Shown piece after piece: positions 1-7,024 of a stretch of 16,833 nt of DNA (position 1 is the stretch's first letter; each line of letters begins with the position of its first letter). The DNA comes from Nocardioides sp. GTDB taxonomy: Bacteria; Actinomycetota; Actinomycetes; Propionibacteriales; Nocardioidaceae. Location: assembly GCA_003519585.1 (NCBI GenBank), contig DOWL01000081.1, positions 1-16,833 of the forward strand, given 5' to 3'. The translations under genes were made by a program, and so were the position numbers. The notes below the pieces were generated by a model, which was given only the letters and a program-made list of their open reading frames with translations, was not told the origin of the DNA and did no database searches.

Positions 1-34
1 GTCTTACGCGCTCCGATGATCATTGTTCTCCCCC

Positions 35-62
35 TAGTCTCGTTCGATTAGTCTCGTTCGAT
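35..62. repeat. perfect tandem duplication of a 14-bp unit
   Basis: The unit TAGTCTCGTTCGAT occurs twice with no gap (35-48 and 49-62). It is less GC-rich than its surroundings and lies outside any gene I can support. It could be a small duplication or a paired protein-binding site; nothing else in the sequence decides between these. Confidence 0.6.
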
Positions 63-203
63 CGTGGCGTCGAGGAGCTCAGCAGGCTCGACGAAGCTGC
101 GCGGCCGCCCGGCGACGCCGTTCGGCACGCAGTGCGGTCATGCGCTTCCGGGTCAGGACCGCCTCTCTCCGCGCCGCGCGCCGCGGGTCGAGCGTGACGA
201 CCT

Positions 204-488
204 TCACGCCGCTGTCCTGAGCACGAACTGCACCCGACCGTCCGCATCGGTGACCGCGTCGAGCTCTCGGTCGGCAACACGCCGAGCGGCCTCGGGGCCG
301 AGGTAGAGGCGTCCGCCGTCGCGTTCGATCAACCGGTCGCCGGGGTGAGGGCCTTGCACCGTGTGGACTTCCATCGGCCTCGACCGGTCCCGCCGCCGGG
401 CGATGCGAACGCCGGAGGTGTCATCCAGTGACGGGTGATCGCTGACCCGCTGGATGACGGTGAGGGCGCGGGGGGTGATGGTGAGCAT
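204..488 (-). CDS. IscA/HesB-fold small protein without cluster-binding cysteines
   Basis: This is a 94-residue cytoplasmic protein. It starts MLTITPRAL and has the small-protein layout of the actinobacterial 'Fe-S assembly protein HesB-like' group: an N-terminal helix, a central GDRLIERDGGRLYLGPEAA segment and a C-terminal DADGRVQFVL strand. That central segment matches the 'v-GDQVVE-DGARVFLEPEAA' pattern I know from this group. It contains no cysteine, so the three Cys ligands of true A-type Fe-S carriers are absent and cluster binding by the usual mode is unlikely. The ATG at 488 is chosen because a strong AAGGAGG (minus strand, positions 500-506) precedes it. The gene diverges from the STAS gene at 674. 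Its role is unknown; the family name reflects fold, not proven function. Confidence 0.72.
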   Translation of the reverse strand: MLTITPRALTVIQRVSDHPSLDDTSGVRIARRRDRSRPMEVHTVQGPHPGDRLIERDGGRLYLGPEAARRVADRELDAVTDADGRVQFVLRTAA

Positions 489-673
489 GGTGTTGCTCGC
501 CTCCTTCGGTCGATCGTCACCGGGTTGTCCGGTGGGTCTTTCTCCATGAAGACAGCGACCGGGACCTCGGACAAGGTGATCGGACGTACTGATCGGAGCT
601 CGTCCGGGGCTCGTCATGAGCCTGCAACGTGATGACCGTGCTGGCCGCCACATGCGCCTGGCAGCGTCGAGAC

Positions 674-1108
674 ATGACATCCTCGCGATCGCTGGAAACG
701 GTCCGTACCGGCCGCATCGGCTTCGACCCGTCACCTTCGGCCTGCTCGGTCTGGCCCCGCGAGCGCGGCAATCGGGCGGACCACACGGTCCTCGCACTTC
801 CGGACGCGGGCCTCTCCGAGATGATCGATGACCTGTACGGGCGTCTCGAGCTGGCCCTCGAGCATGGACCGAGGGCGCTGGTCGTCGACATCTCCGCGAT
901 CGGGCGGCTGTCCTCGACCACGATCGCGGCCCTGCTGTGGACCCGGCGGCGCTGCGCCGCACGAGGCACGGAGATGCTTCTGCGCCGACCGTCGCGCCGC
1001 AGCCTGGACAGGCTCCGGCGGTTCGGCCTGCTCGGCGTCCTGGTGGTCGAGCCCGACGAAGTCCCGGGCGGCCACCAGGGCCGTCCCCGCCGGCCGAGGC
1101 GCCCGTGA
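674..1108 (+). CDS. STAS-domain protein, anti-sigma factor antagonist-like
   Basis: This is a 144-residue cytoplasmic protein. Residues about 45-125 look like a STAS domain: a helix (LSEMIDDLYGRLELALEHG), the core strand RALVVDIS, then IGRLSSTTIAALLWTRRRC. That last piece aligns with the anti-anti-sigma signature D-x-S-G-x-x-x-x-D-S-S-G. The Ser pair at residues 80-81 occupies the usual phosphoacceptor position, but the flanking Asp and Gly are replaced by Leu and Thr. The tail is Arg/Pro-rich. The next gene begins in its stop codon (TGATG), so the two are co-translated, as is usual for partner-switching pairs. The start is uncertain: in-frame starts at 629 and 632 also exist and none has a good ribosome binding site. 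No sigma factor gene is adjacent, so the target is unknown. Confidence 0.68.
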   Translation: MTSSRSLETVRTGRIGFDPSPSACSVWPRERGNRADHTVLALPDAGLSEMIDDLYGRLELALEHGPRALVVDISAIGRLSSTTIAALLWTRRRCAARGTEMLLRRPSRRSLDRLRRFGLLGVLVVEPDEVPGGHQGRPRRPRRP

Positions 1109-1476
1109 TGCGCGAGTCGAGCCGCATCGATGTCGTGTGCGGTCCAGAGGTGCTGGAGACGGTGCTCGCGCTGACTCACCGCTGGGGCGTGGAGCACGGA
1201 GTCGACGAGGTGGACCAGGCCCGGCTCTCGACGCTGGTGCGCGCAGCGGTCGAGCACGGCGGGCGCTTCCGCCCGAGGGGGCTGTCGCTGCTGATCTCAC
1301 GGCACGAGCCAGGTCAGGTCCGCATCGACCTGCGTTGGCATGGGAGTTCCGGCTCCGCCCTGGTCGAAGGCGACGTGCGTGAAATCATCGCGACGCTCGA
1401 CGCGTTCGCCGACCGGTGGGGCTTCTCGGGCAGTGGCACCGATCCGGTGCACTGGATGGTCGTTCGCGCGGGCTGA
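1108..1476 (+). CDS. degenerate RsbW-like (anti-sigma / HATPase-fold) protein
   Basis: This is a 122-residue protein whose ATG overlaps the STAS gene stop by one base. The plan resembles a short GHKL-type anti-sigma kinase: an N-terminal strand (IDVVCGPEVLETVLALTHRWG), a helix TLVRAAVEHGG where the N-box normally reads ELVTNAVRHA, and a C-terminal helix IIATLDAFADRWGF typical of actinobacterial RsbW-like proteins. The N-box asparagine is replaced by Ala, and I see no DxGxG ATP-lid motif. If the assignment is right, it probably does not bind ATP in the normal way and may act only by protein-protein contact with the STAS partner. The assignment rests on weak pattern similarity and gene pairing, so function is tentative. 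The gene converges on the GerMN lipoprotein gene, 21 bp away. Confidence 0.62.
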   Translation: MRESSRIDVVCGPEVLETVLALTHRWGVEHGVDEVDQARLSTLVRAAVEHGGRFRPRGLSLLISRHEPGQVRIDLRWHGSSGSALVEGDVREIIATLDAFADRWGFSGSGTDPVHWMVVRAG

Positions 1477-1497
1477 CGGCCACCGTAGCCACCCAGG

Positions 1498-2154
1498 TCA
1501 GGACCGAGGGCAGCCGAAACCTTCGGCTCCCCGGGAGCGCTCGGGGAGCAGCTCCGCGTAGTCCGCCGCGGTCACCGGGCCGTCGGTGAGCACGCCATCC
1601 GGTAGCGGGACCTGGATCGGCTCGCCATCGCTCACCAAGACCACAGACTCCACGGTGGGCGCCGACGTGACCGTGAGCACGACTTGCCCTACAGCCACGG
1701 GCAACCGTTCGGCGCTCAGGGACGTCTCGGGCTCGATGTCCACCCTGACGGTTCCACGCTCCACGCCTACCAGCTCCAGTCCTGAGTCGGGTGGGATCGC
1801 CGACGACTCGCCCGCCGCGCGCGCCTCGTCCGAAGGCCCCTCCGCGAGGGCCGCGAGCAGGGCCCGGATCAGCTCGGCGGCACCGACCGAGCAGGAGTCG
1901 CCGGTCCCCTCTGGGACCAGGTGGTCGTCGTCGAGCCAGAACACCACCGGCACCTGACCGACCTGATGCTCGGGGAGCGCGGCGCGTGACGGCGGAAGGC
2001 TTGGCTCCAGCAGGTGGTAGGGCACCGAACTCTCGTCGATCTCGCGCACGGTGCCTCCTCCCGGCACCCCGCACGACGCGAGTGCCACGGTCGCCACCAC
2101 AGCCGCGCTGATCCCGAGCCGACTCGACCGCGCTCGACGATTCGGAAAGCTCAC
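1498..2154 (-). CDS. GerMN-domain lipoprotein
   Basis: This is a 218-residue exported lipoprotein. A basic N-terminus (SFPNRRARSSR) is followed by a hydrophobic stretch ending in the lipobox LASC, so Cys would be lipidated after signal peptidase II cleavage. From about residue 60 the sequence fits a GerMN (sporulation/germination GerM-type) domain: VPVVFWLDDDHLVP, then AELIRALLAALAEGPS, the strand GTVRVDIEP and LTVTSAPTVESVVLVSDGEP. LpqB, the lipoprotein partner of the MtrAB two-component system, carries the same domain but adds a large beta-propeller. Here the protein ends after GerMN, so it is at most a truncated LpqB analogue. The GTG start overlaps the kinase stop in the GTGA arrangement. 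The likely role is modulation of the sensor kinase at the membrane surface, inferred from the operon. Confidence 0.85.
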   Translation of the reverse strand: MSFPNRRARSSRLGISAAVVATVALASCGVPGGGTVREIDESSVPYHLLEPSLPPSRAALPEHQVGQVPVVFWLDDDHLVPEGTGDSCSVGAAELIRALLAALAEGPSDEARAAGESSAIPPDSGLELVGVERGTVRVDIEPETSLSAERLPVAVGQVVLTVTSAPTVESVVLVSDGEPIQVPLPDGVLTDGPVTAADYAELLPERSRGAEGFGCPRS

Positions 2155-3530
2155 GGTGCCGGCCTTCGAGCGGCCGGCAACCTGACCACGAACACGGCCC
2201 CGCCGCCGGGACGATCGGCGCACCACACGTGACCCGCGTGGTTGCGCACCGTCTGCTCGACGATGCTCAGGCCGAGCCCACTGCCCGTCCCGGCCTTCTC
2301 GCCGCCAGCCCGGGCGAACCGCTCGAAGATCCGCGCGCGGTCCTCGGTCGGGACTCCGGGACCACGGTCCTCCATGTGGACATCGACCTGGTCGCCGCGG
2401 TCCGCCACGGTGACCGCGGTCAGCCCCCCACCGTGAAGCTCGGCGTTGCGAGCGAGGTTCGTGAGCGCTCGCAACATCTGGACTCGGTCGACCCGGATCT
2501 CCGGGTCGGGCCCGCCGTCGGGCACGGCCCGAACCAGCAAAGGCGACAGATCGCTCGCGACGAGCGCCTGGCGCGCCAGCTCTCGCGCGCCGATCGAGAT
2601 CGGCTCCGCCTCGTGACTTCCTGCGTCGAGCCGGCCCAGCACCAGCAGGTCTTCGAGGGCGCGACGGAACCGAGCGAGTTCGGTGGCCATGAGCCGGACC
2701 GCCTGCTCGGACCGTGGGGGGAGCCCGGAGGAGTTCTGGAGCAGGGTCAGGCTGGTGGTCAGTGTCGTCACGGGGGTCCGCAGCTCGTGGCTGACGTCGG
2801 CCGCGAATCGGGCATCCTGGTCGATCCGCTCGTGCAGCGCGTCGACCATGTGGTTGAACGACCCGACCAGCGCGGCGAGGTCGGGGTCCTCGGTGGGGCC
2901 GAGCCGCGTGTCGAGGTCGCCGGCGGACAACCTCACGGCCGCCGTGGTCACCTCGCTTAGGGGTGCCAAGACCCGCCGACTCGCGGCCCGGCCGAGCAGG
3001 GCCCCGGCCACGGTCGTAAGACCGGCGCACACGAACAGGGCGACCGCCAGCGTCCAGAGCGTACGGTCCAGCTCCTCGGCCACCGAGACTTCGTAGTACT
3101 CCGCGTCCGCCGCTGCGAGCGGGATGCCCACCACGACGGCAGGCGGGTCGGTGGCGTCCGTCCAGGCGATCCCGACCGACCCCCTTCTCACGACGGGCTG
3201 CACCTTCGCGGTCAGCTCGGGTCCGGAGCTGTCCAGCGCGGAGGAGTACCACTCGCCGTCGCGGCGTACGTAGATCACCGCACCGGCGGGTGGTGAGATC
3301 GAACCTAGAACGTCGCTGACCTCGGCTCCCGACGTGAGCAGGCTGTCGCGCACGAGAGCGCTGTCGGTGAAGGCCTGCCGCATGGCGGTGCGCTCGCGCT
3401 GCTCGAGCAGGAAGTGGCGAGCCGAGAAGTAGGTGCCCACAGCGAGGATCGTCGACAGGCCGAGAGCGCCGAGGGCGAACGCCAGGGTCACGGAGGCCCT
3501 GAGCCCGCGTCCACGGCGTCTGGGCGTCAT
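2151..3530 (-). CDS. HAMP-domain sensor histidine kinase
   Basis: This is a 459-residue membrane sensor kinase. Transmembrane helix 1 is at about residues 12-34, followed by an extracytoplasmic domain of about 120 residues, helix 2 at about 156-180 and HAMP at about 181-233. The HisKA phosphoacceptor is His248 in DVSHELRTP. The HATPase domain has the N-box LTNLARNAELHG (Asn358 and Asn362), G1 box DRGPGV (388-393) and G2 box GSGLGLSIV (416-424), so all catalytic motifs are present. The ATG at 3530 overlaps the regulator stop by 4 bp (ATGA). The gene sits between the response regulator and the GerMN lipoprotein, all in one transcript. The arrangement and domain plan recall MtrB or other OmpR-type kinases. 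The signal sensed is unknown. Confidence 0.93.
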   Translation of the reverse strand: MTPRRRGRGLRASVTLAFALGALGLSTILAVGTYFSARHFLLEQRERTAMRQAFTDSALVRDSLLTSGAEVSDVLGSISPPAGAVIYVRRDGEWYSSALDSSGPELTAKVQPVVRRGSVGIAWTDATDPPAVVVGIPLAAADAEYYEVSVAEELDRTLWTLAVALFVCAGLTTVAGALLGRAASRRVLAPLSEVTTAAVRLSAGDLDTRLGPTEDPDLAALVGSFNHMVDALHERIDQDARFAADVSHELRTPVTTLTTSLTLLQNSSGLPPRSEQAVRLMATELARFRRALEDLLVLGRLDAGSHEAEPISIGARELARQALVASDLSPLLVRAVPDGGPDPEIRVDRVQMLRALTNLARNAELHGGGLTAVTVADRGDQVDVHMEDRGPGVPTEDRARIFERFARAGGEKAGTGSGLGLSIVEQTVRNHAGHVWCADRPGGGAVFVVRLPAARRPAP

Positions 3531-4246
3531 CGGGTGTCGAGCCGGTATCCCAGGCCGCGCACGGTGACCAGGATCGTCGGGGACCCGGGCTGGAGCTCGA
3601 CCTTCTTGCGCAGCCGGCGAACGTGGACGTCGACGATGCGTTCGTCGCCGAAGAACCCCTGGTCCCACACGTGCTCGAGCAGTGCGCTGCGGCTCAGGAC
3701 CCGGCCGGCGTTGTCGACCAGGACACTGAGCAGCCTGAACTCGGTGTTGGTCAGGTGTATCTCGTCGTCTCCTCGTGAGAGTGCGGCCGCGCCACGGTCG
3801 AAGACGAGCGGGCCGTCCTGACCGTCCAGCACGAACACGTCGTCTCGGGCGCGCGTTTCACCGGGCCCGCCCATGGCCGGTCGTCGGAGCAACGCCTTCA
3901 GCCGGGCCTTGACCTCCTCGACCACGAACGGCTTGGTGACGTAGTCATCCGCGCCGGCCTCGAGGGCCGCGACGATGTCTTGTACGCCGTCGCGGGCGCT
4001 GACGACCACGATCGGAGCCTCCGTGTGCGGCCGGGCGCGCTGGATGAAGGAGAACCCGTCCATGCCCCCGAGCATCAGGTCCACGAGCATCAGGTCGACG
4101 CCGTGGTCGGAGACCACAGCCAGCGCACGTTCGGCGTCCGCGGCCTCGATGACGTCGTACCCGTCGTCCTCGAGCACCATGCGTAGGGACCTGCGCAGGC
4201 CGACGTCGTCCTCGAGCACCAGGAGTCGGGGGGCCATGGCGACCAT
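3527..4246 (-). CDS. OmpR/PhoB-family response regulator
   Basis: This is a 239-residue cytoplasmic transcription factor. The receiver domain (about 6-122) has the acidic pair Glu12/Asp13-Asp14 (LVLEDD), the phosphoacceptor Asp56 in LMLVDLMLGGMDG, Ser83 in VVSARD and Lys105 in TKPF. The winged-helix DNA-binding domain (about 160-237) includes LTNTEFRLLSVLVDNAG and the recognition segment DERIVDVHVRRLRKKVE, ending RGLGYRLD. It is the first gene of the regulator-kinase-lipoprotein operon and should be phosphorylated by the adjacent kinase. Two ATG codons (4246 and 4237) are possible; neither has a strong ribosome binding site, and I use the upstream one. It resembles MtrA/PhoP-type regulators, but I do not assign a symbol because the operon is far from complete MtrAB-LpqB form. 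Confidence 0.94.
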   Translation of the reverse strand: MVAMAPRLLVLEDDVGLRRSLRMVLEDDGYDVIEAADAERALAVVSDHGVDLMLVDLMLGGMDGFSFIQRARPHTEAPIVVVSARDGVQDIVAALEAGADDYVTKPFVVEEVKARLKALLRRPAMGGPGETRARDDVFVLDGQDGPLVFDRGAAALSRGDDEIHLTNTEFRLLSVLVDNAGRVLSRSALLEHVWDQGFFGDERIVDVHVRRLRKKVELQPGSPTILVTVRGLGYRLDTR

Positions 4247-4390
4247 GGTGTCACCGCGGACCACGTCCCCCGATCGTGGAGGAGGTACCTCGGCGCGAAT
4301 GTCATGCGACTGCAACGAACCTGGCGCAGCCACGGTCATCCTCGGTCTGCAGGGTTGAAGCCCCACGCGACGACCCCGCACGGAGACCAG

Positions 4391-4534
4391 GTGCACCAGC
4401 CGAGAAGGACGCCCAACGACGGGTCGGCGGGACCTCTCCTCCGGTCCGGCTGGTTGCCCGTCATCGCGACGTTCTCCGCGGTCGCTCTGGTGGCGCTGAT
4501 CCTGTTGGTGCACCTCCTGGCGCGGGTCGCCTGA
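4391..4534 (+). CDS. putative small single-helix membrane protein
   Basis: A possible 47-residue protein: a short polar N-terminus (MHQPRRTPNDGS) is followed by a C-terminal hydrophobic helix (about residues 20-45, PVIATFSAVALVALILLVHLL). This gives a tail-anchored layout. The GTG start at 4391 is preferred because GGAG lies five bases upstream; an in-frame ATG at 4304 would add 29 residues. The gene diverges from the response regulator. I do not recognise a family. The hydrophobic run argues against chance, but in DNA of this GC content small ORFs are common, so this is tentative. Confidence 0.4.
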   Translation: MHQPRRTPNDGSAGPLLRSGWLPVIATFSAVALVALILLVHLLARVA

Positions 4535-4933
4535 GCGTCCTGACGCGTGAGCCGAGGTGCGGGGCCGTGCCGTCCAGCGCGACGTAGGTCTGCCGGGCTT
4601 TCCCGGTATCAGCGCCGTACGGGTCGGCACCCGGCCGCCGAGCCCCGTCCATGTCTTCGGCCAGCAGGCTCCCCACCACGGGCCCACATGATGGCGCCGC
4701 CGGTCTGCACGTCATGCAGCGGATCCGGACCGCGGCTGCCTGGACGGCACTACCCACACGTCATGCGACGCCAGGAAGCAGGCGACGCGCCCCAAGGTGG
4801 GCGCGCGGCGGTGGGCTGGCGGACGAGCCGGCGCCGTAGCCCGCGGTCAACGCAACACAGACCAGGGTGCTCTTCTGTCCGAACTGCTGCCACGTACCAA
4901 CAGGTCCCCAGGTGTGCGAGGGCAGCACTGTCG
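4535..4933. other. 399-bp stretch without a supported gene
   Basis: Every reading frame here gives Arg/Pro/Ala-rich translations of the kind expected from the non-coding frames of GC-rich DNA. I recognise no protein domain. The only local structure is a 10-bp direct repeat CACGTCATGC at 4708-4717 and 4757-4766, the first copy sitting in a short hairpin (CTGCA-CGTCA-TGCAG). A related GTCATGCGAC occurs at 4301-4310 and 4760-4769. It may be decayed sequence or regulatory spacer. Confidence 0.45.
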
Positions 4934-5383
4934 TCACGGGTCGGTCTCCTGCCGCAGCAGCGGGGCCGGAGTCCGCCGGGTCGCGGCCCAGAACTGCAGC
5001 CCGATGACGGTCAGGTAGCTCGTCGTCGAGCAGAAGCCGACCGCCAGCCACAGGACGTGGTCGGCGAGCAGCACGCAGAGGATCGCGACCACGCCGATGC
5101 TGAGGCCGACCGAGGGCAGGTGCGCGCCACCCCAGACCCGGACCTGGGTCGGCGGGCCAGGAGCCAACAGGGAGTGGACACCGCCGTAGGCCACCGTCCC
5201 GACGACCAAGAACCCGCAGACGGCGCCGGAGAGGAGCAGGACCGCGTCGGCGGCCGAGGGTGATCCGCCCTCCGCGTGCGTGGTGATGGCCCCGCTGGTC
5301 CAGATCGTCAACGTGAAGCCGTACGGCGCGGCACTGGCGGCCACCGCCACCTGCAGGTGCCGGCGGTACCCACCGACGGTCAC
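4934..5383 (-). CDS. four-helix integral membrane protein, unknown function
   Basis: This is a 149-residue hydrophobic protein with four likely transmembrane helices at about residues 13-35, 45-68, 92-108 and 110-132. Short loops separate them, and the tail is polar and basic (RRTPAPLLRQETDP). The first helix carries PYGFTLTIWTSGAI, where the mix of aromatic and polar residues suggests a conserved intramembrane feature. I do not recognise a named family. The GTG at 5383 is the only reasonable start, although no strong ribosome binding site precedes it. It follows the phospholipase-D-like gene on the same strand after 156 bp that contain a strong hairpin, so it may be transcribed separately. 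Its hydrophobic pattern and lack of a competing frame make a real gene likely. Confidence 0.7.
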   Translation of the reverse strand: MTVGGYRRHLQVAVAASAAPYGFTLTIWTSGAITTHAEGGSPSAADAVLLLSGAVCGFLVVGTVAYGGVHSLLAPGPPTQVRVWGGAHLPSVGLSIGVVAILCVLLADHVLWLAVGFCSTTSYLTVIGLQFWAATRRTPAPLLRQETDP

Positions 5384-5423
5384 GACGAGCCGCCGGGGCG
5401 GCGGCGGCGGCGGGTCAGGGTGG

Positions 5424-5467
5424 GGCCGGCGGTCCCCGTTGCGGGGGTGGACCCCCGTCCGCCGGCC
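5424..5467. terminator. long GC-rich hairpin downstream of the PLD-like gene
   Basis: Perfect 9-bp arms GGCCGGCGG (5424-5432) and CCGCCGGCC (5459-5467) enclose a 26-base centre. That centre can fold on its own in two competing ways: CCCCG-TTG-CGGGG, or CGGGGG-TGGA-CCCCCG. It lies 73 bp past the stop of the PLD-like gene and before the downstream membrane protein. No T-run follows on either strand, so it is a factor-assisted or transcript-stabilising hairpin rather than a textbook intrinsic terminator. Confidence 0.5.
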
Positions 5468-5539
5468 ACCACCACTGACGGCGCGCGACGGGAGTCCCGC
5501 CCCCGAGACCTGGTGTGCATGTCCGGACGACGCGTCACC

Positions 5540-6973
5540 TCAGTCGCCCACCCAGGAGCCGCCCGGCGGGAGGAGACCGTCCGGCTCGACGGTCGTGACC
5601 GGGCGCCGGACGAGCTCGGGCACCGGACGGAGCTTCCCGCTCGCGTCGCGCTGCTGGCGGACGACCCGAAAGCTCTCGTAGGTGGTGGTGTAAGCGGCGC
5701 GCGAGTTCGGCGGGCGCCACATGAGGTTGAAGTTCCGGACGTACCGACGGGCCGTCCCGGCGCCGCGGACAGTGAAGAAGACCTCGTCCTGCGCGGTGCC
5801 CAGGCTGGCCCAGTTCGACGAGCCGGTGAGCGTGAGCGAGGTGTGCGGTCGGCCGGCGTAGGTCCCGCGGATGACGAAGTACTTCTGGTGGGTGTAGCGG
5901 TCCACCTCGCGGTCGCCGGTGAAGTCGAAGCCGGTCGACCGCAGCGGGACACGACCCCTGGCGGTGACCGCCCCGAGGATCTGCTTGGTGTGGTAGCCGA
6001 TGAGCCCGTAGTTGACCCGCAAGTCACAGCCTTGGGCGTACTTGCGCCGGATGGCGGAGGCCAGGTAGTTGCCGCGCTGGCCCCGCATGGTGTGCATCGA
6101 CAGCACGAGCCTGGTGCGCTCCTGGCTCCCGTCGGCACGGGCGGTCAGGCACTGGATGCGGTCGAGCATCGTGAGCACCACGTCGTGGCGCCGGGTGGAG
6201 CGCTTGGGGAAGACCCGCGTCGTGAACCGGTCCACCGCGTCGTCGCAGTGCGCCCCCTTCGGCCGACCGCAGAAGCGGAAGGACGGCTGGTTGCGCCGGT
6301 AGTCGTGTCGCATGTCGTTGAACAGGCCGACGTACTGGTCGAACAGACGTTGTTTGCCGGCGGTGACGAAGAGGTCGTTCCACTGGTGGATGTCGGCGTT
6401 GAGCATCATGTTGGCCGAACCGACCATGAGCGCGTGGCGGGAGCGCCCGGAGCGGGTGAAGGTGTAGAACTTCGAGTGGAGGTTGCGGTCCGGCTCGGTC
6501 CCACGGCAGCTCGAGCGGCACTTGTAGATGAAGTCCCGCGACCATCGGTTCGTGCCGAGCCGGGCCCGCAGGATCTTCATCGCCCGGGTGTCCTGGTGGT
6601 CGTTGAGCAGCAACTGCACGTGCACCCCCCTACGGCGGGCCGCGAGTAGGGCGTTGGCGACCGGCATCCGGTCGAAGGAGTACAGGGCGATCCGGATGTA
6701 GCTGCGCCGCGGCGTGCGTCGGATCGCGTTGATGACCTGCCGTTCGATGCGGAACCTGGCCTTCTTGCTGCCGCGCGGATTGTTGAAGTACGGGCCGGTG
6801 GGGACTGCCGGAAGCCGCTTCGTGGCCACCGACCGCTGGGCTCCCGGCGGTGCCTCAGCTGCGTGCGCAGGCGCGGAGATGCTCACGGCGAGGGTCGTGG
6901 TGAGTAGGACGGCGACCGGGAAGGCGACGAGGGTAAGGAGATGGACAGGCTTGGGGAGCGCAGGATGGGACAC
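5540..6973 (-). CDS. secreted phospholipase-D-like protein
   Basis: This is a 477-residue exported protein. A signal peptide is at about residues 1-39, with the hydrophobic stretch ending SAPAHA-AE. Two PLD-like halves follow: the first has LYSFDRMPVANALLAARRRGVHVQLL and HSKFYTF (His166, Lys168) with the GSANM strand; the second has HQKYFVI (His362, Lys364) with TLTGSSNWAS. The paired His/Lys motifs and GS(A/S)N signatures are typical of the superfamily, whose members hydrolyse or transfer phosphodiesters of phospholipids or nucleic acids through a phosphohistidine. In both motifs the canonical Asp (HxKxxxxD) is replaced, by Thr and Arg. Six cysteines fit an extracellular location. The GTG at 6973 follows GGAAAGGG. 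The gene lies 51 bp behind a membrane protein gene and is probably cotranscribed with it. The substrate is unknown. Confidence 0.88.
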   Translation of the reverse strand: MSHPALPKPVHLLTLVAFPVAVLLTTTLAVSISAPAHAAEAPPGAQRSVATKRLPAVPTGPYFNNPRGSKKARFRIERQVINAIRRTPRRSYIRIALYSFDRMPVANALLAARRRGVHVQLLLNDHQDTRAMKILRARLGTNRWSRDFIYKCRSSCRGTEPDRNLHSKFYTFTRSGRSRHALMVGSANMMLNADIHQWNDLFVTAGKQRLFDQYVGLFNDMRHDYRRNQPSFRFCGRPKGAHCDDAVDRFTTRVFPKRSTRRHDVVLTMLDRIQCLTARADGSQERTRLVLSMHTMRGQRGNYLASAIRRKYAQGCDLRVNYGLIGYHTKQILGAVTARGRVPLRSTGFDFTGDREVDRYTHQKYFVIRGTYAGRPHTSLTLTGSSNWASLGTAQDEVFFTVRGAGTARRYVRNFNLMWRPPNSRAAYTTTYESFRVVRQQRDASGKLRPVPELVRRPVTTVEPDGLLPPGGSWVGD

Positions 6974-7024
6974 AGAGCCCTTTCCAGTTGAGGGGGTGCT
7001 GGCACGCCCGCGGACGGCAGATCG

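Noticed and set aside
204..1127. 307-codon minus-strand frame spanning the STAS gene and the IscA-fold gene
   Set aside because: Only its last 94 codons, behind a strong ribosome binding site, look like a protein. The upstream part is Arg-rich and opposes the STAS gene.
4461..4757. Possible transposase remnant on the minus strand (segment containing TYVALDGT)
   Set aside because: A short LDGT-like match is too little. No inverted repeats, target duplication or further transposase motifs are present.
5276..6649. 457-codon open frame on the plus strand opposite the PLD-like gene
   Set aside because: The minus-strand frame has a signal peptide and both HKD-type motifs, whereas this one is a compositional shadow.
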